A DNA stretch of 64,000 bases from Dipylidium caninum. Lineage: Eukaryota; Platyhelminthes; Cestoda; Cyclophyllidea; Dipylidiidae. The stretch covers positions 868,001 through 932,000 of the forward strand of contig QEYB01001312.1 in the NCBI GenBank assembly GCA_017562135.1, in the 5' to 3' direction. The notes under the pieces are model-generated. The model worked only from the letters and a program-made list of their open reading frames with translations. It was not told where the DNA came from and ran no database searches. Shown here piece by piece: positions 10,449 through 20,900 of this stretch (its first letter is position 1; every line of letters starts with the position of its first letter). A program made the translations under genes and the position numbers.

Positions 10449-13400
10449 CCGGAATTGCCGATATTTGTTCTATGCTACCATCCCCTCAACTCGTTCCGTA
10501 AGGCGAGCCGCAAAAGTGGTCAGATGCAGAGTATCAGATTACTGAATATCCTCCCGAATCGCTAAGCAAGATCATTCATGTAATATCGCGTATATGATAT
10601 ATTTTGAAAATTATAATTTGCGAATTGTAATGCCGTGATACAATCAAACACGACCCCACTAAGGTTGAATCAATTTCCTAGATTGTTATAGATATTGCAG
10701 TATAGGACTATACATTTAGTAAACATTTTTATTGTAAATTTTTTGCTTTAAAATAACTTATTTGAGAGTAAGATTAGAACCTATTGTGAGTTAAATCTTC
10801 ATAGATAATTTTACCTTATTAACGATCTCCAAATGTTTTGGTTTTTATGAAGGCATACAAAATAAGTAATTTGGAGTTTGCTCTTATGACCCCTTATTTG
10901 GAGCCTTGAATTTTCCAGTGCATAATTACGACGTATCATCCTCTCTTTCCGCAATGAAAATGGAAATATGGATTTCTCACATATAGTTTTACGGAGTGGT
11001 GAGATCGTTTAGCGAATTAGGCTTCCACGAGGCATTTAATCCACACTTACGATAAAATATGAATGTGCCCTCTGCTTACTAGGAGCATGATGAGTGTAAG
11101 AGTCACTCTAAAAGCAATATGATATGAATTATTATCTGTTCGACCATTATGTTGAAGCAAAACCTCACAGAACAGCGAATGCACGGAAATTTGGCTGGGA
11201 AATTTGGTTGCCCGATGGGATATACGATATCCTTTGATAGCGGACATTTTTGCCGAGAACTATATAATTAGTACGGTAAACTGATTATGGCTACCGTTCG
11301 GATGGTGAAAGTCTGTCACCATTACATTCGCGCAGCAACCGAACTGCACCAGAACCTTCAATAACGGCTTGCTCTTAATACCCTCAGAAAGGCGATCAAC
11401 GAATTCTTTCCACTCCTCGGCTTACCTTCTCCGGATCCCCACCGTTGTTGACCCACCTTTGGAAGGCGAAAAGCGTAGAATGCAATATTCTCTTCACGGA
11501 AGCACAATGCTGTGTTCTTTGCAGTACGCAAAGCTCTTTTCCCCTATTTTTACCAAACAGTTTCTGGTTGCCCATTGCAATGCTGGTGACGTGTAAGAGG
11601 CGTAGGACAAACGCTTCTTTCCCCCAAGCTCTGCGCCACTCTTATAGGTCTAATCTCGGTTAAAAGCTCGGTTTGTTCCCCGAAAGCGGAGGATTATTTT
11701 GAATCCTAACCTTTTCACTCAGTCATCTTACAAATATTAGGTTGGAAAATATGAAATGGACTTTGTGACTTGCGCTCAGTACTCTTTGTAGTCATTTCGT
11801 GAACTTCTTCCTTGTTCGTACTGCGGTTTTTCATATTTTGCTCCCCAACAAATCGTGATTTACGTCCCCTCTTCCTGTGCAGGTCAAAGTGAATCATAGC
11901 GCAGCTGAAGCTTCGAGGAATATAAGTTGAAGATTCGGAGACGCATCCACTAATGACAGAAACGTTGAATATTCGTGGCAGAGTTGCCTTCGGGCAGTTT
12001 GAGTGTCCCCAACGAGCGGCCGGCCCATATTGACAATGAGAAGGAAGAACAGAGGAAGCCTGTGGAATCCGACGAGCACACAAAAATCTTAGTCGACCCG
12101 GGCATTATAGCTAGGAACGGAGCCATCCATTCGACTGGGGTTTTGTTAAAACATCTGCGTGCAATAAATGACGGGGAAAAAGACGGCGGACTCGTGTGTG
12201 CCGCACCAAGCGAGGCGGTTGGCAGCTGATCGCGGGACCGTTTCAAGGGAAAGTGCGCATCCTTGTGGCCTCCTTCGTAGTACGCCTTCGTCGCCGTTTT
12301 TACACTAAATCATCACTTGTGGTGAAAAGTCAGCTTCGTATGTTAGATCAAAAACGATCAAGCGAGTGGGTGGAACGCGAATACGCGGCCAGAACACACA
12401 GATAAGCCGACATTTCATTAAGGAAAAAACTACTGAATGTCGTGCGTGAAAGTGATGACATGCGAGAGAAGGAGCCCATGAAGAAAAGTCGACCAGCATC
12501 GCTCAATCGGCTCGGCGCAATCTCGCAGCATGGCGCCAAGCCACGACGGCCACATGCGGCCTCCTTTACCGTTGACAAGCTCACCAACTCCTCCGCAGCG
12601 AGACACCACAACCGATGATAGTCCGCCGACTCATTTTTCCCTTTTTCGTAATTACGATTTATTTTAGGGGCGAAAAAATTCAGTGCCTGCAATGGAGAAT
12701 TCTTCAAAAAGGCATATACCACTGGCCCAGCCGTTGGCAAAAAGTCGTATATGCTAATGGAAATCCTTTCGATTGTTGATAATGAAAAACGTGATAAATT
12801 TGGTTTTTTTTCTATCCATATTCCACGTCCGTTTCATAGTTTTCAAACCTGACATGAGGCGGTTGAGACCAACTCTAATGTGTAATAAATTCTGTCGGCA
12901 GACTGGAGGTCTTCGTCTTCGGAACATTTAATCAGCCACTCGTTTGTCATTTGCCTCTGCCGTCTTGTCCTCCTCGTGGCAGCGCAGCGATCCAACACCT
13001 GCAAAACCTCACTGCATGAATGCAGTGCCCAGCCGTACCACGTAAAAACTGTACTGCCTTCCGAAAGACGTCCACCCGAACAACTCCACCGCCTGATGGC
13101 CCTTTCAGATAGAGGCAATAGAACTCCAAAATGCAAAGGAGACTTAAAATGTCGAGAGTGAGACGACACCCAGGAAATACAGGATCTGTGTTAACTCAGT
13201 TAGCCGTTTTCGATCTAAATTACCGTCGATGGTTAGGCGCTTTCATTTGCAAGCGTTCGAAAATATACACAAACCTCCAGTAGCTTGCAAACTTTCTTGG
13301 TACATGAGCAAAAGATTGTGAGGAAGAATCCTCTATTATCGTATAAATTAGCATCCAGTCAGCATTTAGAAGATAGTGAGGGAACTGGATGATGAGGTGA

Positions 13401-13452
13401 AAGATGGTAAAAACTGTGTTTGTAGAAGAAAATCACAAGGGGAGGAAGAAAA
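10449..13452. other. Intergenic DNA between Shal and ARPC4
   Basis: The tract 10.5-11.25 kb is AT-rich and should include the Shal 5' region. From 11.3 to 13.1 kb the DNA is more balanced, with several open but unrecognised frames on both strands. One example is a plus-strand frame without an ATG at 11975-12229. None shows a family motif or a consistent splice pattern. AATAAA on the minus strand at 12663-12658 is a possible distal poly(A) signal for ARPC4. Confidence 0.5.
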
Positions 13453-13632
13453 CTAGTCAAAGGCTTTCAGAAACTCTTCTGCACACAGACGACCTCGTGA
13501 GTTCACTGCTAGTCGCATCTCCGAGAGTTCCTTATCGATCTCCTCCATGAACGTGATGATGAAGTCGACCAACTTGTTCTTCAACATCTTCTCCGTATGG
13601 AAGTTGGTTATGAGGAAGGTTATGTCATAACC
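13453..13632 (-). CDS. ARPC4: ARPC4 last exon
   Basis: This exon is 180 nt. The acceptor ...AAATGTAG is followed by GGT TAT GAC, matching the family GYDI segment. It encodes the long C-terminal helix ([20 protein letters not shown]) and ends in TAG. It was found by translating the minus strand by eye. Confidence 0.93.
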   Translation of the reverse strand, partial: GYDITFLITNFHTEKMLKNKLVDFIITFMEEIDKELSEMRLAVNSRGRLCAEEFLKAFD

Positions 13633-14951
13633 CTACATTTGACGATAAAGGTTAACAGTCAAAACCTTAATTTGAGGGATCTGATTCAACGATTTTGCAC
13701 TAAGAAAGAATGAAGCATCCAACTTCGGGAAGATAAATGAAAGAAACAGAAAAGTATTGCATAAACCAATGATGCAACTGATAGGACAGGCCCAAGCCAT
13801 CCAGTGCGAAAATCTTAACCCTATATGACCATAAAGAACTCATAACGGACAGATACTAAAATACGTAAGCCAAAAATAACAAATAAAACGGAACCATACC
13901 TTGTCCCTCAAAACCGCCTACTTTGAGAGACTTTATGGGGTTGACCCATGTTTTCGCTACAGGATCATAGCTGCAAGGTGGTGATAGGGAATGGGATAAG
14001 AGGATTTACCACCGTTTACAAGACTCGTCAATTTAAAATGACAGATCAAACCACATTAAAGAAGAAACAGGTGGATACATGAAAAGGAATTTAAACTAAA
14101 GATATACATTAATGCCCATCCCCTAGAATCACCCACATCAAGATTCAGTGAGGGCCGCGGTCACACACAAGCCACTTAGAACGTAATACTAATAGTCACG
14201 AGAAAATAAAAATATGATGTTTTCAAAAAAGCATAATATTTATTGCTTTACCAGGAGCGGAAGTCATGATGAAATGTCCTCGTTTTGACTCAGTCAAAAG
14301 TTTATTAAAGGTATTTGCGAACAAATGTGGGCATATTTATGGATCTTTTCATTTATAAACGAATAGGAGGGAAATTAAGATAATTCTGCAACCCATAATT
14401 CGCATGCAATTCTCTCCATCAGACCAGTCTCTTTCGAAAAGCATGAAAACGAAACTAAAATCATAAAATATTGGACCACTATTTAAGCAAACGTTAAAAA
14501 TGGTGAACAGTAGTCTAGCTTGGTGACGTAGTCGGGATTTACGAACTTATAATTAGAAAAACAAACTGAGAGACTCAGTTGTTTTAGTTTGTTCCCTTTC
14601 TCTAGGAAATATCGACAGTTTAATAGGTACCGGAATAGGTTTTCGCCTCAGAATGACGAATTCCTCTGCACGCATCATGATGAACCGCATAAACTTGTGA
14701 CAGATGATGCGGTCGATCTCGTCAGATTGTTTGATAGCAATGCTAACGCGCACCGAGTTGATTGAGCCTTCGATAAAGACACGCTCGCGTTCATTTCGAC
14801 TAATCATGACAGGGTTGAGGAGAACCTCATTTGAAGTCCGCACTTCCACCTCAGGCTTGTTATGCCGCTCTACTACTTGAGAAGGGAAGTTTTCTAGGCA
14901 CATTGCGGCGGTCAAAGTAGCCCGGACAGCATTTAGGTATGGTTTGGCCGT
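13453..14951 (-). CDS. ARPC4: Actin-related protein 2/3 complex subunit 4 (ARPC4, p20-ARC)
   Basis: Core subunit of the Arp2/3 complex, which nucleates branched actin filaments; in other species ARPC4 with ARPC2 forms the scaffold contacting the mother filament. Coding exons are 14951-14631 (107 codons) and 13632-13453 (59 codons plus TAG), joined in phase 0. With an initiator Met this gives 167 residues against 168 in human. Conservation is very high, for example [49 protein letters not shown] and FLITNFHTE. The C-terminus [15 protein letters not shown] aligns end to end. The first coding exon opens at an acceptor (TTTTCCCCCATAG) with codon 2 (ACG, Thr), so the Met must come from an upstream cis exon or from a trans-spliced leader. 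It is divergently arranged with MRPL43. Confidence 0.95.
13633..14630 (-). other. ARPC4: ARPC4 intron (about 1.0 kb)
   Basis: AT-rich intron. It contains a 71-nt exon-like block at 13970-13900 (separate entry). Nothing else in it looks coding. Confidence 0.8.
13900..13970 (-). other. Candidate 71-nt cryptic or poison exon inside the ARPC4 intron
   Basis: The block is bounded by a strong acceptor (CACCACCTTGCAG) and a donor (ACAAG|GTATGG). One frame is fully open, reading [15 protein letters not shown] and then KVGGFEGQ. Spliced into ARPC4 (phase 0), the block instead reads CTA TGA and terminates the protein at once. It may be a poison cassette exon, an exon of an unrecognised nested gene, or chance. 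Confidence 0.35.
14631..14951 (-). CDS. ARPC4: ARPC4 first body exon (codons 2-108)
   Basis: This exon is 321 nt. The acceptor is preceded by TTATGTTTTCCCCCATAG and the donor is CCG|GTACCT. It has no in-frame ATG before conserved residue 2; the first internal Met lies in the conserved block AAMCLENF and would delete an essential N-terminal helix. A possible cis source of the Met is an ATG|GTTTGT at 15294-15290. Confidence 0.93.
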
Positions 14952-16068
14952 CTATGGGGGAAAACATAAAGAATAATACGAAGGAGGTTAAAAATTTCCA
15001 ACAAGTTTGGGTAAAGTAAAAAGCATATTACGTGATAATAGCAAAAAAATGAGCACGTACGAACCATTGTGAGAGAGGATATTAACGAAATAACGACACG
15101 GTAATGATAAGGGAAGGCATATACGACCGGTCGAGAAGGTAAGAATACATAAAACAGGATAAGCTGGCACACATCACCGTAAAGAAGATATGCAAACTAC
15201 GCCGACAGGAAAGTAAGTGGATATAATTCGGGTACAAGAAGTCCTGGTGGCGATCAAGTTAATTAAAAGCGAAATGCACGGGTGAACAAACCATCGCTTC
15301 CTCGTAAGGTCACTTCGGGGCCCGCCCTTCCGTAAGCCAATTTCAACGCATTATAATCGGCATCTTAAATCAACACGTGCTACTCAGAGATTGATTTATG
15401 TCATGCATGTAGTAATACTATTTTATATAAGCGTTTCTACAATTCGAGAATGTAAATATTTTTATAAATGCGCGAAGGGTTAATTGGATGACAGCCTTAA
15501 TTATTACGTGGGGTGCCCGATTGTCATGTATGTAATAACAGACTACTGATAAAACGAAAAAGTGTTTTATCCTTAAGTAATAACTACATGATGCACCGTT
15601 GCGCATGGGGAACCAATTTAATATTTAGGTTTGTTATATCAAGTACTCCTATATATAATTATAATTTCCCGTAGTAGTTTGTATTTTCGCTCAGTCTATG
15701 GAACATAACATATGTATCTAGGTTTTAATTTCAAGGTCGATTGTGGAGAATTTCGGGATTGGTTCGTTCCAAAATCCTTCGTGGAGTGGTCCTTCGCTGA
15801 CTTTGATTTCTAAAGGTATTCTTCTTCAATGTTTGGGTTTTTTAAGCCGGCAAATAGATCTTCATTATTTTTTATGGCGTTCTGAATGAGGATCCCATTG
15901 CCAATTTGGTGTGCCGAAAGTAACGGGAAAAGGCTCCGATTCCCGAATGTTTTCCCCCAACTTTACCGTTTTCCTTTATTGTTTTTCTCTTTTCCGCCTA
16001 TAATGCAACTGAAAAAACTGTCAACAATGGTTTTTCGTTTTGTGGCATTGGACTTTTTTTGCCATTAG
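14952..16068. promoter_or_regulatory. Shared upstream region between divergent ARPC4 and MRPL43
   Basis: About 1.1 kb separates the two start regions. A short GC-rich patch lies at about 15301-15345 in otherwise AT-rich DNA. This is inferred to hold the promoters of both housekeeping genes; no specific factor site is claimed. Confidence 0.4.
16050..16068 (+). other. MRPL43: Splice acceptor 26 nt upstream of the MRPL43 start codon
   Basis: A run of seven or more T followed by GCCATTAG ends at 16068, only 26 nt before the ATG. It looks like a 3' splice site for a 5' UTR intron or for a trans-spliced leader. Confidence 0.5.
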
Positions 16069-16094
16069 GCTACTTCCGTGTTCACTCTCGTGGG

Positions 16095-16332
16095 ATGTCC
16101 GGCAATGTTCTACCTCGAGCAACTCTGAAAGTTCCTCTTTCGCTTGGGCTCGGCCGATACGTGTGTCAACTAAAGAGAATCACGTTTAAATTCTGCAAAT
16201 CCAGAAGTGATAGTTTGGGAGTACGAGATTTCATAGAAAAGGAAATTGTTGACTTCGCCAAGGCATATCCCTCTGTTGTTTTTTACATTAAACCCCGAAG
16301 GCACAGAGCGCCCCTTCTTGTCGCCGAATACT
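16095..16332 (+). CDS. MRPL43: MRPL43 exon 1
   Basis: This exon is 238 nt, 79 codons plus one base. It encodes the N-terminal half of the thioredoxin-like domain and ends TAC T|GTGAGT. Confidence 0.93.
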
Positions 16333-16806
16333 GTGAGTTTTTGTTAGGTTATTGCCTTCAAGTTTTTTTTTCAGTGATTCATAAGGTGTGTTCACAACTA
16401 TTTACCTTGACGGCAATTTTTGGCAGTCAGGTCGTTTGCTTTCCTGTGCAAAGTGGCGAAGATTTTATTGTTTTCCTTTAAATTAGTAAATGGGAACTGG
16501 CAATATCTGCGAATGGCGAAAATGTCGTCAGATGAAATTGGTGCATGGCTTCAATTCATGATCAATCGTTCCGGTGAGAATATTCTCCCCATTTACAAAA
16601 TGCGGAGTAGCCACATGCCTTCGATCCAAGGCATGTGGTCCCCTTATGACACTCCTGACCAACCCGAATCACTCCTGACACCCTCTGAGATTATTGAGAA
16701 TTTAAGCAAACTGTCTGAATGTACCTTCCCTTGGGAACAATCTGCGCAGGAATATCTTCGAAATATTCACGAACAAAGACGAAATCAGGAAAGAAGTGTG
16801 TCCTAG
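16095..16806 (+). CDS. MRPL43: Mitochondrial large ribosomal subunit protein mL43 (MRPL43)
   Basis: Component of the large subunit of the mitochondrial ribosome, with the L51/S25/CI-B8 thioredoxin-like fold. Exons are 16095-16332 and 16487-16806, giving 185 residues. The intron is 154 nt (GTGAGT...AAATTAG) and splits the leucine of the conserved AEYLNG motif. Family landmarks: GLGRYVCQLKRI (18-29), RDFIEKEIVDFA (44-55), PSVVFYIKPR (59-68), AEYLNG (77-82) and a C-terminal SIQGMWSPY matching SIQGQWHPF of the human protein. The ATG at 16095 was chosen because the N-terminus then matches the length of known mL43 proteins; upstream in-frame codons look like 5' UTR and follow a splice acceptor. It diverges from ARPC4 and converges on the protocadherin gene. 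Confidence 0.93.
16487..16806 (+). CDS. MRPL43: MRPL43 exon 2
   Basis: This exon is 320 nt. It begins TA AAT GGG, completing Leu then Asn-Gly, includes SIQGMWSPY, and ends in TAG at 16804-16806. It contains a perfect hairpin-forming repeat at 16611-16638. Confidence 0.93.
16611..16638. repeat. MRPL43: Perfect 11-bp inverted repeat within MRPL43 coding sequence
   Basis: CCACATGCCTT (16611-16621) and AAGGCATGTGG (16628-16638) are exact reverse complements separated by six bases. They encode the conserved SHMPSIQGMW region. Confidence 0.9.
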
Positions 16807-17121
16807 TCGCTCTGAATGGTGCTGTAGTTCACATTTGCCCAAAATATATAACTTGTATAAATCAAAATTGGTTTGCATTAATTACAGGCTTCTTGTGTTG
16901 GCTTCTGTTTTCCTGCCACTAGTGGATGGCTTCATTGGGAGATTGCACCTTCAATATGTTGTAAATGCGTTAAGGTCGTCGAGTCCCCGTTTATTGGCTC
17001 GTTATCGTCACAAATAGTACATATTTGTGGTTGTGCTATTTGGGTTCTATTAATTTCGTTAAATATTTTATGTTCTTTAAATCAGTTATCAGTTGCTTCG
17101 CCCAGTATTAAATGGAAACAA

Positions 17122-17127
17122 AATAAA
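17122..17127 (+). terminator. MRPL43: Poly(A) signal AATAAA for MRPL43
   Basis: Canonical hexamer 316 nt downstream of the stop codon, followed by a GT-rich stretch (TCTGGGTGTTTG), the usual downstream element. Confidence 0.6.
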
Positions 17128-17353
17128 GTCTGGGTGTTTGCAAAAGTCTTTTTTGTTTTCGGCTAACGCTAGTAGTCATCGTGTCCTTAGTTTCTTGGGT
17201 CTTTATTCCGAGGTTGTAGGACGTCTTTGCCTGATTCATTGATTGCTTTTATATAGAAGGTCATTCCCATTATGGATCTTAGAATCTTTTTTTCCATTGT
17301 GATGCAAGATTTATGAGCTAGTGCATTTTATTAAATCCAGCTTTCTAAGTCAC

Positions 17354-17359
17354 TTTATT
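17354..17359 (-). terminator. Candidate poly(A) signal for the protocadherin gene
   Basis: AATAAA on the minus strand about 240 nt past the protocadherin stop. A second copy lies at 17332-17327. The 3' ends of the two convergent genes would then be about 200 bp apart. Confidence 0.45.
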
Positions 17360-17599
17360 TCCCAGTATTTTCGTCACGAAAATTTCAATAATGTCGAAAC
17401 TAGCCTTTCCAAATTGCGTATTAGTGTTACCGTAAACTAAACCATATTTTCATCCTTATTATTGGATGAAGATGATAATTTTGGCCAGTTTCTAAAATTC
17501 AATGTTGATCTCAATATAAGGAATGTATTTGCACCAAAATTGGGTGGGGATGTCAGTGATTGACTAACTGGTTTAGAGAGGAGCTGTGTACACATCTAC

Positions 17600-17937
17600 T
17601 TATACGAAACTTGACTCCTGATTTGTCGAGCCTGAGTCGTCTGCGGGTGGTTGCCGTTGTTGTGCGTTTTCGGCCACACTGAAGTTTAATGGGGTGTAGG
17701 TCCTTGACCCGTCAGCTTCTAACAGGAAGCCTGTGGGTTTCGCCAACTTAATTAGGAAAGGGGAGGTCGAGCAGGGTCCCGTTCCGCTGCTTGTCGCTGT
17801 CATTGGCTTATTGAAAGCCACACATTTTCCACCCAGGAGGACGCCTGAGTTCTGGACGCCTTCGGTTGCATAAGTAACTGAGGCCGGTGATAGCGCCACA
17901 TATGCAGCCTTAGGCCGGTTGCGGGGTATAGTTTGAG
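17600..17937 (-). CDS. Protocadherin exon 4: end of tail with PDZ-ligand-like C-terminus
   Basis: This exon is 338 nt. The acceptor GTTATTCTAG leaves CT, completing a proline in phase 1. It encodes 111 residues without recognised domains, rich in Ala, Ser, Thr and Pro, ending ESSFV and TAA at 17602-17600. The frame is also open upstream to 18043, but the in-phase acceptor lies at 17938. Confidence 0.75.
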
Positions 17938-20900
17938 CTAGAATAACGGTGTACTTAATGTTTATAAGTAGGCACGCTACCGTATTTCTGTCTTTTGGAT
18001 CAATTTGAGAAGGTAATGGTCGAACTAGACCACTAATTTTCACCAGCCATGAATTTATATACGATGAGAAACGGTAGATTTGCTTTATAACTCAGATATT
18101 TAGTCGTAAGCATGTCAGGGCAGCCTTTTTGCCTTGATATTGGTGGAGGTGGAGCTTACTCATATCATTTGAGATGCCTGTATTTCTGCTGCGGAGACGC
18201 CCTTATGTTTACATGAATTGTGACTCTCCTGAAAGCGACCAAACTTTTCTCCTAGCTATCATGTCAGAGCGGTTAAGAAGAAAAATGTTTGCTGAATCTA
18301 TGATAAGTCACATTAGATGACCAACCGAAAACCAGTCGATTTTTAGCAACTAATTTGAATTCAGCTTTCGTGTAATGACAATTAATGAACTAGTTTGGCT
18401 GCATCTGAAACAGCATGAGACTTCTGGGATATCTCTTATGTATTTGCGTCGATTGATGGTCCTGTGTTCATTCCTTCATATAAGGAATTGATCTGTAAAC
18501 GAGTTTATTTTCAATAAGCTCTGTTTAAAAAACGCAGTAATAGGAGATTTCCTTGAGGCCTACGCCACGGTTCGGGATCAGCCAAGTAGGCAGCTCCTGC
18601 ATCCGTGTATTGCCTGTCTACGTTTGTATTATATGACCAGAGCTCAAAAAAGATGATGTCTACTCCTCGTTATTTGTTTATTTGGTCACTTCGGCCTATT
18701 CGGTGTTTCGGAGTGGTGCATGGCGCAAAGGCACCGCACCTACCATTCATGCAATCATTCTCCATACAACTCAAACAGAGGTTCTGTTTTATGAATCCAA
18801 AAAAATTGTATCTCATGTCCGGTGAATAAGTTTATCGACGTCTATTAGAATGTGTGGCTGTGCATGTAAAGGGGACACAATAAAAAGCAACGCTGAAAAA
18901 GGAGATCCACACCCTCGTGCCTCGTTTCTTGTAGCCTCGCACACACATGCGTGGAAGGTTTCGTGGGAAGGGAGCGGAGAGTCGCCGGAGTGCTGGATGC
19001 CAATCATTCACATAGCTTTGACTGACTCGAGTTCACAGACAACTAAACTACTTGGTGGACGCTTTACTTACGTGAAACAGCTCCCACTGGACTGCCGACG
19101 GCCGGAGCCTTTTCGGCCAGTGTGTATGTCGTGCTCATCTTTCTTGGAGCATTGTCCGCGGGGAATATCTCTTTCTGGGCCAACAAGGACTCCGCAACGT
19201 CGACAGACTCCTCGGGGCCTCCCGACTGTCCTATCCTCGGGTCCATGGCGAGGAGACTCGAGGAGGGTGCCTGCACGAGGATGCCCGCAGCCTGACCGCC
19301 TTCCACTTTCTCGAATCGGTAAGGGCTCAACACGTCGGCTTGGATGGCGTCGAGGTTGTCAAACGACTGCACAGTGTAGGCCGTGGTCAAGTCTAAATTC
19401 AATCCAAGTATTTGGGCGTTCACATAGTCAGTTAATAATATTCGCGTGCGCGGATGGTATTGGGACAAAAAATCGCCCTTCCCCTCCAACCATCCTATTT
19501 TTATCTGGAGAGGGCAACGGGATCCACACACGCTGTCGCTGTGGTGCAGGTGTCAAAACCCCTCAGGAGGGTGCATAAAGTGCTGCGAATAGCTGGGGAT
19601 AAGAACCATCGCGCTCTCGAAGCCCAGGGCTCTTACGCGCTAAGCGCTTCTCGCTTTCCGTCGAGCTTCTTTTCGGGGCCCTCAAGACGAACGTAGGAAG
19701 CAGACCGCATTCTACACGACCAGTGAGACCCTCCGGTCTTGCATAATTGAGCTGTTGTCTGGGTCGCTTCCCCTTCCACGTAAACTGGGCGAAAATGTCA
19801 AAAGGTCATAAAACGATCTAGAAGTTCTCACACAGTAATCATTTACTGTGTAAACCTAAGCAAAATTGGTTCTTTTTTATCAGGGCTTTGGAGAGGCTCG
19901 ATTTTCACGCCTCGCCCGCGCGCTTCCTCCTCGTCTGGCGTCGAGACCGGGGAAGGCGGCTGAGGCCTCAACATCCTCCAAATTTCCATAGTACGAATGT
20001 GTCCGCCATTAGTGGACCGAGCGAAACAGAAGATTTGACCAAACCAAAGTTATGCAAATTGAAGGCTACTTTTTTCTCCTCCAGTTGCGTTTCAGCTCCT
20101 CATCGTAACACAGTTGTAGTTTGGTGCACGGCTACTTTGTGAGCAGAGCAAACTCCCTTTGCAGTTCACTCGAGTGCCGGAAGGCGAGTCCGGTCGACGG
20201 GTGGAGCTGAGGGGCGGTGGGTTTCAGGCAAGGAGCTGGAGGAATTCCATGAAATTGGAGTGTAGAAGGGGCGGTGAAAACCGACAAACAACATGGCTTT
20301 GTGTTTACCAGCACAGGCCGCTGTCGCTCTGCCCGAGGGCCTCCTCAGTGGGGACGCGGACACACCCAGACCCTGTCTACCCCAACCGCCATTTTTCCCC
20401 CGCTCCATCGTTTCGGGAATTGAGCCGACGTTTGAGGCAGGCCCTTTCAGGCTGCGCATCAAAGCGAAGTGGGCGCCTAAATGCCCTGAAGGCGCTGTTG
20501 CTCACTCATTGTGGAGGCTCCGCAAACTCACGTTTTGAGCCCTCAAAATTACTTTAGACGACTTTAAGAGGGCGTTTCAGCTGAAGTTAGAGAAATGGAC
20601 ATAACTGACCAAATGGCGTTAAAGCCGAGAGAAACACAGCCAAGTTGGCCCTTGAGTAGAGGAGTTAACTCGCTTTCTGACGCTAGACATTCGGAAAAGA
20701 AGGGAAAAAGGGTAGTGATATCTCGAGAAGAGGATTGCAGGTGGATTGCAATCTGGGCACTGCACTTCCATGTCTTTCACTCCCGTGGGAACGTATTTCC
20801 GTCAAGAAAGCACATGCCTTCCAAGCAAGGACCATTGGAGAAGGCAGAGTGGGAAGCAGAGTCCACAGGTCACGATAAAAGCTTACAAAGCAACGTTAGA

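Noticed and set aside
11950..12246. Overlapping ORFs at about 12 kb on both strands
   Set aside because: No start codon on the plus frame, no splice partners and no family match on either strand.
18850..19578. 242-codon plus-strand ORF
   Set aside because: It is antisense to protocadherin exon 3, where the minus strand has phase-matched splice sites; the plus frame is arginine/proline-rich and has no family motif.
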